A DNA stretch of 42,251 bases from CAUPWF01 sp964367905 (lineage in GTDB: Bacteria; Bacillota; Clostridia; Lachnospirales; Lachnospiraceae), in assembly GCA_964367905.1 (NCBI GenBank), contig CAYIZP010000028.1:1-42251 (forward strand). Direction: 5' to 3'. The notes below the pieces were generated by a model, which worked only from the letters and a program-made list of their open reading frames with translations, ran no database searches and had not been told where the DNA came from. Below are positions 1 to 8,211 of the stretch, piece after piece (the first letter of the stretch is position 1; each line of letters begins with the position of its first letter). The translations under genes were made by a program, and so were the position numbers.

Positions 1-12
1 CGTCCCCAATGA

Positions 13-1863
13 TCACTCTTCAAATTGTGAATTGTATAAGTCGGCATAAAAACCTTTTTTTTGTAACAAGTCTCTATGTGTTCCTGTTTCTAAGATATCT
101 CCATCTTTCATAACTAAGATAAGGTCTGCATTTTTAATCGTGGATAAACGATGTGCAATGACAAATGATGTACGATTCTTCATCAGGGTATCCATAGCAG
201 ATTGAATCTGCACCTCGGTACGTGTATCGATGGAAGAAGTTGCTTCATCTAAGATTAACATTGGTTTATCAGCAATCATTGCACGTGCAATGGTAATCTG
301 TTGTCTTTGTCCTTGTGATAAATTCAAGGCATCGCTTAGAATGGTGTCATAACCTTTTGGCAAAGTTTTGATAAAGTGATGTAGTCCTACTGCCTTGCAT
401 GCGGCTGTTAACTGCTCTTCGCTTACATCTGGTGTGGAATAAACAAGGTTTTCACGTAGTGTTCCTTCGAAGAGCCAAGTGTCTTGTAATACCATACAGA
501 ATTTGGAATGGACGTCTTCTCGGCACACATCATTTACAGAAATGCCATCGATTAAAATATCTCCACCTTGGATATCGTAGAAACGCATCAAGAGGTTTAC
601 CATGGTGGTTTTACCTGCGCCAGTTGGACCTACGATTGCTATTTTTTGACCAGCTTTTACTTTTGCGCTGAAGTCGTGGATGATGATTTTATCCTCATCG
701 TATCCGAAGCGCACGTTTTTGAATTCTACATCACCCTTTACATCGCCTAGTGTTTGGTGCTTGTGTGATTCATCCGCCATCTCTTCTTGTTCTAAGAATT
801 CGAAGACTCTCTCCGCAGCTGCAGCTCCTGATTGGAGGTTTTGCATTGCTTGCGCGATTTGACCGAGTGGCTGTGTAAAGAGGCGAATATATATCATAAA
901 TGCTACGATGACTCCGAAGCTAATGCTTCCGTTTAGGGCAAGTAGGGCACCCACGATACATACTGCCACATAACCTAGGTTCCCGATGAATGTCATCGTT
1001 GGCATCATAAGACCAGATAAGGCTTGTGCTTTGAATGCACTCTCGCGTAAGTTGGCATTGATTGAGTTAAAAATTGCTAGGGCTTGGTTTTCTCCATTGT
1101 AGGCACGTAGTACCGTGTGGCCCGCGTACATCTCCTCGATGTGTCCGTTGATTTCCCCCAAGTGTTTTTGTTGATTCTTGAACTGTGCTTGTGAGACTCT
1201 CATTACAATCATCATGAACACGAAACCAACCACTGTCGAAAGGATGGCAGTAATGGTGAGCGTGATATTTGTGATGGTCATCATGAAAACAGATCCCACT
1301 AGTAAGGTAATCGAGGAGATGAAGTTTCCAGCCGATTGCGTTAGAGTTTGACCAATGGTATCGACATCGTTGGTAACTCGTGAGAGTACATCACCCTTCG
1401 AAGTCTTAGAGAAGAACCCCATAGGAAGGCGGTTGATCTTATTGGAAATATCAGTACGTAGTCTCTTCGCCGTATTTTGCATGATGGTAGAGATAATCAG
1501 TCCTTGACTGATGGATAGCACATAACTGAGTCCATATAGTACAATAAGTAGGGCTCCGATTGACCAGATTGCAGTCATATCAATTCCGTCGGATTGTCCT
1601 GTCATACTAGCTTGAATCCCTTTCATTATCTCATCGGTCAAACTAGTTAATTGGTCTGGACCTGCTAGAGTCAAGATAGAGCCAATCATTGCAAATCCAA
1701 TTGCAATGAAAATAAATATCTTTTGTTTGTTGCAATAAGCGATGAGCTTCTTCATGATGCTACCGAAATCTTTGGCTTTTTCACCACCACCCATTCCGCC
1801 TCCAGGACCCCGCATCTGACGACCTGGCTTTGTTGAACCTAATTCATATTCTTTTTTTGCCAT
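13..1863 (-). CDS. ABC exporter half-transporter, canonical ATPase subunit
   Basis: Membrane subunit of a heterodimeric type IV ABC exporter (multidrug/lipid exporter class), 616 aa. A Gly-rich cytoplasmic N-terminus (residues ~15-30) precedes six predicted membrane segments (~45-330) and a C-terminal nucleotide-binding domain. Visible motifs are Walker A GPTGAGKT (412-419), an unusual signature LSQGQ (515-519) instead of LSGGQ, Walker B LILDE with catalytic Glu540, and the H-loop His571. Its ATG shares one base with the stop of the upstream partner (TAATG), so translation is probably coupled. The partner carries a degenerate ATP site, so this subunit supplies the working Walker B/H-loop. Co-transcription with a MarR gene suggests efflux of a toxic compound, but the substrate cannot be read from sequence. 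Stop codon at 13-15, so the 3' end is complete. Confidence 0.93.
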   Translation of the reverse strand: MAKKEYELGSTKPGRQMRGPGGGMGGGEKAKDFGSIMKKLIAYCNKQKIFIFIAIGFAMIGSILTLAGPDQLTSLTDEIMKGIQASMTGQSDGIDMTAIWSIGALLIVLYGLSYVLSISQGLIISTIMQNTAKRLRTDISNKINRLPMGFFSKTSKGDVLSRVTNDVDTIGQTLTQSAGNFISSITLLVGSVFMMTITNITLTITAILSTVVGFVFMMIVMRVSQAQFKNQQKHLGEINGHIEEMYAGHTVLRAYNGENQALAIFNSINANLRESAFKAQALSGLMMPTMTFIGNLGYVAVCIVGALLALNGSISFGVIVAFMIYIRLFTQPLGQIAQAMQNLQSGAAAAERVFEFLEQEEMADESHKHQTLGDVKGDVEFKNVRFGYDEDKIIIHDFSAKVKAGQKIAIVGPTGAGKTTMVNLLMRFYDIQGGDILIDGISVNDVCREDVHSKFCMVLQDTWLFEGTLRENLVYSTPDVSEEQLTAACKAVGLHHFIKTLPKGYDTILSDALNLSQGQRQQITIARAMIADKPMLILDEATSSIDTRTEVQIQSAMDTLMKNRTSFVIAHRLSTIKNADLILVMKDGDILETGTHRDLLQKKGFYADLYNSQFEE

Positions 1864-3620
1864 TATGCTAGTTCCTCCTTTGATAGTTGAGAGAGTGCGA
1901 TTTGTTGGTACACTTCACAAGCCTCTAGTAATTCTTGATGCTTGCCTATTCCTACAATCTCGCCACTTTCTATAACAATAATTTTGTCAGCATCACGGAT
2001 GGTACCGATTCTCTGTCCGACAATCAATCTTGTCGTGTCTTTACATTCTTCATCTAGTGCATGACGCAGTTTGCGATCTGTTCGATAGTCGAGAGCGCTG
2101 AAAGAATCATCGAAGATAAAGATTTCTGGATCTCTATAAATCGCACGTGCAATCGAAAGACGCTGTTTTTGGCCACCAGATAGGTTTCGTCCACCTTGCG
2201 CAACATAGGCATCATGCTTGTCTTCGAGTCTACTTACAAATTCATCAGCTTGTGCTGTTTCTATAGAAGAAGAAAGACGTTCAACTTCATTTAATTTCTT
2301 ACCATTTTCTCCGTAAACAATATTGGATTTTACCGTTCCAGTGAATAAAGTGGCTTTTTGTGAAACATAGCCAATCATATTGTTTAGGGCTTTTTTATCG
2401 TATTCTTTTACATTGATTCCATTTACAAGAACCTCTCCCTCGGTTACATCATAGAATCTTGGAATCAAGTTAATTACAGTACTCTTGCCACAGCCAGTAG
2501 AACCGATGAGGGCGACAACTTCTCCAGGATTTGCCTTGAAATTAATATTTTTCAGCACATAATCTTCCGCATCTGGGTACTTGAAGCTAACATTTTTGAA
2601 TTCGACTTCTCCCAACTTGCTATCCATACCCTCAGTCTTATGCCCAGAAATAATAGTAGCTGTAGTTTCTAGCACTTCGTTAATTCTTCGTGCAGAAACA
2701 CTAGCTCTTGGCAGTAGCATAAAGACAAAGACAAGCATCATGAAGGAGAAAATCACCTGCATCGCATAAGAGGAAAATACAACCATATCAGAGAAAAGAA
2801 GCATCTTGTCCGGACCTACGGCATCATTAATCAACACGGCGCCCACTAGATAAATAGCCAATACCACACCATTACTAATCATCATAATGCTAGGCATTAA
2901 GAAGGACATGGTACGAGCGGTAAATAAATGAGTAGAGGTAAGTTCGTCATTTGCTTTTTCAAATTTTTCACTCTGGTATTCTTCGGCATTATAGGCTCTA
3001 ACGACATTCAAGCCATCAAGACCCTCCCGAGCTACTTTATTAATATTGTCAGTCAAAGACTGAATTTTTCTAAATCTTGGAACGGCAAGAGCAAGACAGA
3101 TGCCGACAATGGTGAGTAGTACCATAACAGCAATTGCAGTTACAATCGTCCAAGACATGTTTTTATTTGCAATTTTGATAATTGCCCATACCGCAGTAAT
3201 CGGTGCCTTGATCAACATCTGAAGTCCCATTACAATCAGTAATTGTACTTGAGTGATATCATTGGTGGTTCTTGTAATCAAACTAGAAGTAGAGAATCCG
3301 TTGATTTCCTTCATAGAGAAGGAAAGAACTTTATTAAAAATCTTTTCCCTTACAGAGTATGAGAAGTTTGATGCAATCTTTGATGCAATGACAGCTACAA
3401 TGATAGAAATCGCCAAGCTTCCTAGTGCACAACCCAACATCTTGCCTCCTGCAATCAGAATCTCATTCATGGAACTCCCGTCCGTTTGCACTAGAAGAGT
3501 AATCTCCGACATAAAATCTGGCAAGGTCAGATCAAGCCAAGTCTGAAAGCAAATAAATATAATGGCTGCGAGAGCCAGGATAACTTCTTTGCGTGTTAAA
3601 TTCTTTAAAATCTTAAACAT
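1863..3620 (-). CDS. ABC exporter half-transporter, degenerate ATP-site subunit
   Basis: Second half of the heterodimeric exporter, 585 aa. The N-terminal membrane domain with about six helices spans ~15-305, followed by the nucleotide-binding domain. Walker A is GSTGCGKS (373-380) and the signature LSGGQ (480-484) is canonical. In Walker B the catalytic Glu is replaced by Asp (FIFDDS, Asp505), and the H-loop His is replaced by Gln536 (VGQRIGT). This Asp/Gln pair is the hallmark of the non-hydrolysing site in asymmetric exporters such as TM287/288 or LmrCD (family knowledge). In the dimer, this Walker A/B would face the LSQGQ of the partner, giving one degenerate and one active site. The gene overlaps the end of the MarR gene by 16 bases and the start of the next gene by 1 base, so the three form one transcript. 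Confidence 0.92.
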   Translation of the reverse strand: MFKILKNLTRKEVILALAAIIFICFQTWLDLTLPDFMSEITLLVQTDGSSMNEILIAGGKMLGCALGSLAISIIVAVIASKIASNFSYSVREKIFNKVLSFSMKEINGFSTSSLITRTTNDITQVQLLIVMGLQMLIKAPITAVWAIIKIANKNMSWTIVTAIAVMVLLTIVGICLALAVPRFRKIQSLTDNINKVAREGLDGLNVVRAYNAEEYQSEKFEKANDELTSTHLFTARTMSFLMPSIMMISNGVVLAIYLVGAVLINDAVGPDKMLLFSDMVVFSSYAMQVIFSFMMLVFVFMLLPRASVSARRINEVLETTATIISGHKTEGMDSKLGEVEFKNVSFKYPDAEDYVLKNINFKANPGEVVALIGSTGCGKSTVINLIPRFYDVTEGEVLVNGINVKEYDKKALNNMIGYVSQKATLFTGTVKSNIVYGENGKKLNEVERLSSSIETAQADEFVSRLEDKHDAYVAQGGRNLSGGQKQRLSIARAIYRDPEIFIFDDSFSALDYRTDRKLRHALDEECKDTTRLIVGQRIGTIRDADKIIVIESGEIVGIGKHQELLEACEVYQQIALSQLSKEELA

Positions 3621-4066
3621 GTTTGTTCCTCCGTGATTTCTTTGATGGATTCCTCCATAATTTCCTTAATGCGATTCATATCCCGAAACATTTCATAGAG
3701 ATGTTCAATGCCAAATTCATCCACAATGCACTCTATTGCATTGATTATCTGACTTTGAAAATACTCAGCAGTTTTTTGCCCCGTTTCTGTTAAGGTAATA
3801 ATCGTCGAGCGAGCATCTGTGGTAGAAGTGGATTTTGTGATTAAATTCTTCTTCTCCATATTCTTTAATATTACTGCCATTCTTGCACTACTTATATGCA
3901 TGGAATTGCTAATATCCTTTGATCGAACTTCGCCAGGACTGAAGTGTAGAAATTTTAAGACTGCTAAAATTCCAGAATCACCTCGCTTCATTTCGTCAAA
4001 AGCATGTTGTGGTCTATTTTCATGAAAGAGCTTGAGTACCAAATCAATATCTTCCTTTGTTGCCAT
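3605..4066 (-). CDS. MarR-family transcriptional repressor
   Basis: Winged-helix regulator, 153 aa, typical MarR length. The recognition helix region is around residues 45-75 (SKDISNSMHISSARMAVI). The wing follows at ~80-95 with the conserved D-A-R-S pattern (TTDARSTIITLT), and helices at both ends would form the dimer interface. It is first in the operon with the two ABC exporter genes and overlaps the second gene by 16 bases. Two near-identical operator-like repeats lie in its own promoter (4085-4128). The simplest reading is an autoregulated repressor of the exporter, released by a ligand that the exporter removes. A good RBS (AAGGAGAC) lies just before the ATG. The ligand is unknown. Confidence 0.9.
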   Translation of the reverse strand: MATKEDIDLVLKLFHENRPQHAFDEMKRGDSGILAVLKFLHFSPGEVRSKDISNSMHISSARMAVILKNMEKKNLITKSTSTTDARSTIITLTETGQKTAEYFQSQIINAIECIVDEFGIEHLYEMFRDMNRIKEIMEESIKEITEEQTCLRF

Positions 4067-4084
4067 AGTATGTCTCCTTTCTAT

Positions 4085-4131
4085 TTAGCTAACACTGTTA
4101 GTATTTTATATTAGCTAATAGGGTTAGTCAA
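4085..4131 (-). promoter_or_regulatory. Autoregulated promoter of the MarR-ABC operon with two operators
   Basis: On the minus strand a -35 TTGACT (4126-4131) and a -10 TAAAAT (4103-4108) are separated by exactly 17 bases. Two 18-base copies of TTAGCTAAnAnnGTTAGT lie at 4085-4102 and 4111-4128 (15/18 identical, 26 bases start to start). The first contains the palindrome CTAACACTGTTAG. One copy fills the spacer between -35 and -10 and the other lies just downstream of -10, the layout expected for MarR repression. Binding by the adjacent MarR protein is inference. Confidence 0.75.
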
Positions 4132-4164
4132 GTGTATTTTTTGTGTCTTGATGGATGAGTGTAT

Positions 4165-4193
4165 TTGAAATATCTATCTAGTAATGTTATAAT
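4165..4193 (+). promoter_or_regulatory. Sigma-A-type promoter of mtnA
   Basis: TTGAAA (4165-4170), a 17-base spacer and TATAAT (4188-4193), followed by an RBS TAGGAGGAAACC directly before the mtnA ATG at 4226. Near-consensus elements with no operator visible suggest constitutive expression. It is the only promoter-like site found before the mtnA-nucleotidyltransferase-HEPN run. Confidence 0.7.
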
Positions 4194-4225
4194 TGTAAAA
4201 TATAATAGACCATTAGGAGGAAACC

Positions 4226-5308
4226 ATGGCAGATAAAAAGAATATTATGGAATATGAAACAGTTGCATTGGCAGATGAGAAAAATGCGGTCGTTTTAATC
4301 GATCAAACGAAACTACCATATGAGACAAAGATATTAGAATTAACAGAACAAGAGGATATTTGGCAAGCTATTTATCTACTTCAGGTAAGAGGAGCACCAG
4401 CAATCGGAGTAACTGCGGCATTTGGAGTATACCTTGCTGCAAAGGCGATTGACACGGAAGATGTGGAAGAATTTTATCAACAATTTGTTAAGGCAAAGGA
4501 CTATCTTGCCACATCGAGACCGACGGCGGTGAATCTATTCTGGGCATTAAATAGAATGGAAGATGTGATTACGAAAAACAAGGACAAGTCTGTGGCCCAG
4601 CTGAAGCAGATGTTACACGATGAATCGGTGGCGATTCACGATGAAGATATCTGGGTGTGTAAGGAGATTGGGGAACATGCTCTTACAGTAGTGAAAAAGG
4701 GAGATGGGCTTCTGACACACTGCAATGCAGGAAAACTAGCGACTGTGAAATATGGTACAGCAACAGCACCGATGTATCTAGGACACGAGAGAGGTTATGA
4801 TTTTAAGATATTCGTGGATGAAACGAGACCATTACTTCAAGGAGCAAGACTGACAGCATTTGAGTTGCATGAAGCGGGAATGGATGTGACATTAATCTGT
4901 GACAATATGTCGGCGACTGTTATGAAAAATGGGTGGGTAGACGCAGTATTTGTGGGATGTGATAGAGTAGCGGCAAATGGAGACACTGCAAATAAAATCG
5001 GTACATCTGTAGTAGCGACAGTTGCTAAGAGATATGGAGTACCTGTATATATCTGTGCACCAACATCTACCATTGATATGGAGATTCCAAATGGAGACGG
5101 GATTGAGATCGAGCAGAGAGCAGGAGAAGAAATTACAGAGATGTGGTATAAGGAGAGAATGAGTGCCGATGGAGTGAAGGTATTCAATCCATGTTTCGAT
5201 GTAACAGACCATGACTTGATTGCTGGAATCATCACAGAGTATGGAATTGCGAAACCGCCATATTCAGAATCGTTGAAAGAAATTTTCAAGAAAAAGTTAG
5301 GGTCTTAA
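4226..5308 (+). CDS. mtnA: S-methyl-5-thioribose-1-phosphate isomerase (MtnA)
   Basis: Cytoplasmic isomerase of the eIF2B-alpha/beta/delta-like fold, 360 aa, usual family length. It converts 5-methylthioribose-1-phosphate into the ribulose-1-phosphate form in methionine salvage. Homologues also accept 5-deoxyribose-1-phosphate. Family motifs seen are VRGAPAIG (54-61), the catalytic Cys in THCNAG (Cys166), the general acid Asp in GCDRVAANGD (Asp246), and NKIGT near residue 256. No other methionine-salvage gene (mtnK, mtnD) lies in the window. The next gene starts one base after the stop, so the operon partners are a nucleotidyltransferase and a HEPN protein. A 5-deoxy-sugar salvage role is an alternative, since aldolase and kinase partners may lie elsewhere. 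Confidence 0.9.
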   Translation: MADKKNIMEYETVALADEKNAVVLIDQTKLPYETKILELTEQEDIWQAIYLLQVRGAPAIGVTAAFGVYLAAKAIDTEDVEEFYQQFVKAKDYLATSRPTAVNLFWALNRMEDVITKNKDKSVAQLKQMLHDESVAIHDEDIWVCKEIGEHALTVVKKGDGLLTHCNAGKLATVKYGTATAPMYLGHERGYDFKIFVDETRPLLQGARLTAFELHEAGMDVTLICDNMSATVMKNGWVDAVFVGCDRVAANGDTANKIGTSVVATVAKRYGVPVYICAPTSTIDMEIPNGDGIEIEQRAGEEITEMWYKERMSADGVKVFNPCFDVTDHDLIAGIITEYGIAKPPYSESLKEIFKKKLGS

Positions 5309-5309
5309 T

Positions 5310-5627
5310 ATGAAGGTTGCTAAGAGTGTGGAACAACATTTTGCCAGTCGATTAGAGAAGTGTTTGAATCTCATTCAGGAATATGGAATTACATACGAAG
5401 AAATCGGGGTATTCGGAAGCTATGCAAGAGAGGACTATCTTGCTACGAGTGACATTGATATCTGTATCATAACAGAAGAGAGACCTGAGCGAAGAATTAG
5501 TGGAGAACTTCGAGAAGAAGCCGAGGAACTACGAATCGACATTGTGTATGTTACACGGGAGTATTATGAAAATAGTACGGAGCCATTTGCACGACAGTTA
5601 CGTAGAGATTATAGGAAGGTAGTATGA
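5310..5627 (+). CDS. Minimal nucleotidyltransferase (MNT-type, DNA polymerase beta fold)
   Basis: Small 105-aa protein of the MNT/KNTase-like family. The signature G-S-x10-D-x-D is intact: GS at residues 36-37 and DID at 48-50. A third acidic residue, Asp77, sits in RIDIVYV. All three metal ligands are therefore present and the enzyme should be active. It overlaps the following HEPN gene by four bases (ATGA), the classic MNT-HEPN arrangement. In characterised HEPN/MNT type VII toxin-antitoxin pairs the MNT partner AMPylates the HEPN toxin. Whether that holds here is uncertain because the neighbouring HEPN lacks the usual modified R-x4-H-x-Y motif. It starts one base after the mtnA stop. Confidence 0.85.
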   Translation: MKVAKSVEQHFASRLEKCLNLIQEYGITYEEIGVFGSYAREDYLATSDIDICIITEERPERRISGELREEAEELRIDIVYVTREYYENSTEPFARQLRRDYRKVV

Positions 5628-6061
5628 AAATGAAGGCAAATAATGATTATTACAAAATAGCGATAAATGACTTACAATACTTGCAAGCAACTTTACATCT
5701 TCCGTATTATAATCAGATTGTTGTGGGCGCTCAGCAGATAGCAGAAAAAATGCTGAAGTCCATAGCGGAGCGAATATGCGTGGAGCCGTTTAAGCTATTG
5801 ACGACACACAATCTCAGAGCATTATACACGGAAATCCATAAGGAAGATTCAGAATTTGTACTTGATAAGGGAGCGCTTTCTATGTTGAAAGACTTCTATT
5901 ACGATGCGAAATATCCTGGAGACAATTATGTGGATGTTGATGAGGAATCATGTATAGAGTGTCTAGAGATTATGTACAGTACTATAGCTATGGTCAACCA
6001 GAAGCGAACAGAATTAGGGCTTGAAATAACAGAATTAGAAGAGCGATATTTAGAAAAATAA
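5624..6061 (+). CDS. HEPN-domain protein paired with MNT
   Basis: All-helical HEPN protein (PF05168-like), 145 aa. It resembles the substrate-binding HEPN partner of MNT nucleotidyltransferases: a YYNQIVVGAQQIAEKMLK helix near residues 28-45, THNLRALY at ~65-72, and YYDAKYPGDNY at ~93-103. The catalytic R-N-x3-H or R-x4-H-x-Y motif of RNase toxins is not seen. Only a loose R-x6-H (RALYTEIH) is present, so RNase activity is doubtful. ATG at 5624 overlaps the MNT stop, and a second in-frame ATG at 5630 is possible. It may be a toxin-antitoxin partner or a nucleotide-transfer accessory subunit (HI0073/HI0074-like). Confidence 0.8.
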   Translation: MKMKANNDYYKIAINDLQYLQATLHLPYYNQIVVGAQQIAEKMLKSIAERICVEPFKLLTTHNLRALYTEIHKEDSEFVLDKGALSMLKDFYYDAKYPGDNYVDVDEESCIECLEIMYSTIAMVNQKRTELGLEITELEERYLEK

Positions 6062-6120
6062 GAAATAAATTGTTGAAAATCGGGGATAATAAAGAAAAAC
6101 GAAAGAGGAGAAGATGCATC

Positions 6121-6663
6121 ATGGTTCTCATTGTTTTTGCCTATATTATCATCCCGATTTTAACAATTGAATTTGCAATACAGGATGCGTGGCTTTTTAG
6201 CAATTTTTCTGTGATTAGCACAAGAGGCAGTAATTATAATGACTTCATTATATGGGGATTGATAGTTGGAGGATATTATATCACTGTGTTTCATAATATT
6301 CGGAAACAGAAACAAATCGGTAGAGTTATCTTCTATATCCTGATGGTTGCGATGGTGTTTTTTGTGGCAACGCTTGCAATCCCATATACACCGCGGATAA
6401 ATCAGTTCCAAGCAAGCATACATGTAGTGGTTGCATTTGTAGCAGCCATAGGTTTGATGCTAGCAATCTATACAATGACATACAAGCAATACAAAAAGGC
6501 TCCCCATATATTCAGGAAGTACCTTGTTGTATTATATGGGATAAGCCTATTAGTCGTAATTTTCTTCCTAGTGGGCGGAATGGTAAGCAGCCTGTTGGAA
6601 TGTTTTTTCGTAATCAGTACCGTCGTCTACATGCAACGAGTATTGTTTAAATTAACTTATTGA
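6121..6663 (+). CDS. Small integral membrane protein, unknown function
   Basis: About 180 aa with five or six hydrophobic segments (roughly residues 2-20, 40-56, 66-86, 96-117, 132-150 and 150-172) joined by short charged loops. I do not recognise the family with confidence; the layout recalls small FRAG1/DUF998-type membrane proteins. The start is set at ATG 6121 because AGAGGAGAAG lies eight bases upstream. An upstream in-frame TTG at 6070 has no comparable RBS. The stop overlaps the stop of the convergent downstream gene by seven bases, leaving no room for a terminator between them. Confidence 0.6.
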   Translation: MVLIVFAYIIIPILTIEFAIQDAWLFSNFSVISTRGSNYNDFIIWGLIVGGYYITVFHNIRKQKQIGRVIFYILMVAMVFFVATLAIPYTPRINQFQASIHVVVAFVAAIGLMLAIYTMTYKQYKKAPHIFRKYLVVLYGISLLVVIFFLVGGMVSSLLECFFVISTVVYMQRVLFKLTY

Positions 6664-7157
6664 TATAAGGCTAACATGACCATCAATAAACCAACACCAC
6701 CGATAATGATCAGTGCACGACGTAGGTTACGAGACCATTGTTTTCGATCACGTTGTTGATTGATCAAGCGTTCTTCTTTTCTGTATTCTTTTATGTTCTC
6801 AAGTGGTGTGTTTTTGCGAGGCGCCTTATAGGTTTGGTTGCGGGCAATATTGGTTGCTTGTCGGTGCAGAGCAAGGGGGTCTTGTTGATTTAGAATTCGT
6901 TGATGAAACTGACGAATCCATAGTTCATCTTCGGGTGTACAAGCATTCGCTTCATTTATGAGGTTGTCGTGAACAATAGTATTCCTCATATGCCTGTACT
7001 TTTTCAGATTTTTATAATCAGAATCCCAACTCATGGTTTTGTATCTTGAATACCCGATCTTCTCCATTTCCTCTAAATAGGTAGTGATACCGGTATCGCT
7101 GCCTAGTAAGTCTTTGCAAAGATTATCTAATTCTTTATATGCTTGGATAAAGCTCAT
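6657..7157 (-). CDS. Small membrane-anchored protein with HEPN-like R-N-x3-H motif
   Basis: 166-aa protein of unknown family. Residues 1-70 look helical and contain RHMRNTIVHD, in which Arg58-Asn59-x3-His63 matches the R-[polar]-x3-H catalytic motif of HEPN RNases. A charged, glutamine- and arginine-rich linker (~90-147) leads to one C-terminal hydrophobic helix (~148-164), which would tail-anchor the protein with the N-terminal domain in the cytoplasm. It has its own promoter (7180-7208) and RBS (CGGAGGTAAC). Its end overlaps the convergent membrane-protein gene by seven bases. RNase activity is inference from a six-residue motif. It could instead be a structural membrane protein with a chance match. 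Confidence 0.6.
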   Translation of the reverse strand: MSFIQAYKELDNLCKDLLGSDTGITTYLEEMEKIGYSRYKTMSWDSDYKNLKKYRHMRNTIVHDNLINEANACTPEDELWIRQFHQRILNQQDPLALHRQATNIARNQTYKAPRKNTPLENIKEYRKEERLINQQRDRKQWSRNLRRALIIIGGVGLLMVMLALYQ

Positions 7158-7179
7158 AATGTTACCTCCGATTTTTTTT

Positions 7180-7208
7180 AGTATATATCAAAAGTGAATT
7201 TTAATCAA
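7180..7208 (-). promoter_or_regulatory. Promoter of the HEPN-like membrane protein
   Basis: Minus strand TTGATT (7203-7208), a 17-base spacer and TATACT (7180-7185), then CGGAGGTAAC before the ATG at 7157. The promoter sits in the 52 bases after the stop of the AraC gene, so the small gene can be expressed separately from it. Confidence 0.6.
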
Positions 7209-7209
7209 A

Positions 7210-8211
7210 TCAAACATCTCCGTCTATAGGGAGCGAGTGGTGTTTAAAATTAGTCTCGCGATAGTCTTTTGGTGTAGTGCCATACTTTTCTTTGAATTTC
7301 CTATAGAAATAGCTAGTATTGTCGTAGCCAATCATTTCAATGATATATTCCACAGGAAAGGTTGTGTTCAATAGAAGGTAAGTGGCCTGGGTCAACCGTT
7401 TTGTCTGTAATAACTCTTTGTAAGTGGAAGAGGTATATTTTTTTATAATTTTACTGAGATAATAATCAGGCTGATTTAGTTGATAGGCCAGTTCAGTAAG
7501 GGCGGCAGTTTTATAGTTTTCTTCGATGTATTTCAAGGAAGAGAAGACTAGGTTTTGCTCGAATTGAGCAGGTTCTCTCTGGTTCATAATATCCGTACAA
7601 TTTAATAGTTCGAGAAATAAGAGACTCATGGTGAGGGGGATTACATCCCTCTGCGTGGGTCTTTTTTGTGTGAAAATCCATAACAAGTTTTCGAGGATAT
7701 TTTGGATGGGAGGAATGTTGCGAGTTTCAAAGTGAAGGTAGTCCACAATGCTTTTTTCGTGTCGGAGACAGCCGATGACAAAGTCACGTAGCATGTTCTC
7801 TTCTTCCAAAACAGGGAAAATTCTCTCGAAGAACTCTGGTAGGACGATGAAATTTATTGCTACATCCTCATAGTCCGCTGGCATGATTTCTTGAGAAACA
7901 TTTTGGTTCAAGAATAATAAATCACCAGCCTCCAATTGGATTGAGGTTTTATTATTGATGAGATGCAAGGTTGTGCCGCTACACATATAGATGATTTCAA
8001 TATAATTGTGCTTGTGTCGCGGGAAATGTACAAATCGCGTATGTGTCCGAATATCAATTAGCCTTCCTCTATCTAGCATCTTCCTACTGTCTATCACGAA
8101 GTCTTTGGTAGAGCTGTAAATATTTTTTTGTATGCTTTTATCTCCATCAAGGATACGTTGTTCCTCGATGGAGACTTCTTTTAATCGATCTAGCAATTTT
8201 TGATTCAACAT
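7210..8211 (-). CDS. AraC-family regulator with cupin sensor (RhaR/RhaS-like role)
   Basis: 333 aa. The N-terminal cupin-like sensor (~50-140) carries the HKHNYIEI pattern with His66 and His68, and LEAGDLLFLNQ. Two helix-turn-helix units fill the last ~100 residues, with AraC hallmarks such as ALTELAYQLN and a closing IGYDNTSYFYRKFKEKYGTTPKDYR. It is divergent from rhaB across a 232-bp intergenic region that contains paired TTAGAC repeats at the rhaB promoter. This layout suggests an L-rhamnose-responsive activator of rhaBAM. Effector identity is inferred from context only, and sequence alone does not separate it from other cupin-AraC regulators. RBS GGAAGGAAG precedes the ATG. Confidence 0.85.
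   Translation of the reverse strand: MLNQKLLDRLKEVSIEEQRILDGDKSIQKNIYSSTKDFVIDSRKMLDRGRLIDIRTHTRFVHFPRHKHNYIEIIYMCSGTTLHLINNKTSIQLEAGDLLFLNQNVSQEIMPADYEDVAINFIVLPEFFERIFPVLEEENMLRDFVIGCLRHEKSIVDYLHFETRNIPPIQNILENLLWIFTQKRPTQRDVIPLTMSLLFLELLNCTDIMNQREPAQFEQNLVFSSLKYIEENYKTAALTELAYQLNQPDYYLSKIIKKYTSSTYKELLQTKRLTQATYLLLNTTFPVEYIIEMIGYDNTSYFYRKFKEKYGTTPKDYRETNFKHHSLPIDGDV

Noticed and set aside
4837..5289. A 150-aa minus-strand open frame opposite mtnA.
   Set aside because: It covers conserved catalytic codons of mtnA on the other strand and lacks start signals.
6070..6120. TTG start 17 codons upstream for the small membrane protein.
   Set aside because: No RBS near it, whereas AGAGGAGAAG is ideally spaced before ATG 6121. 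The extra residues are a charged stretch that does not extend a membrane segment.
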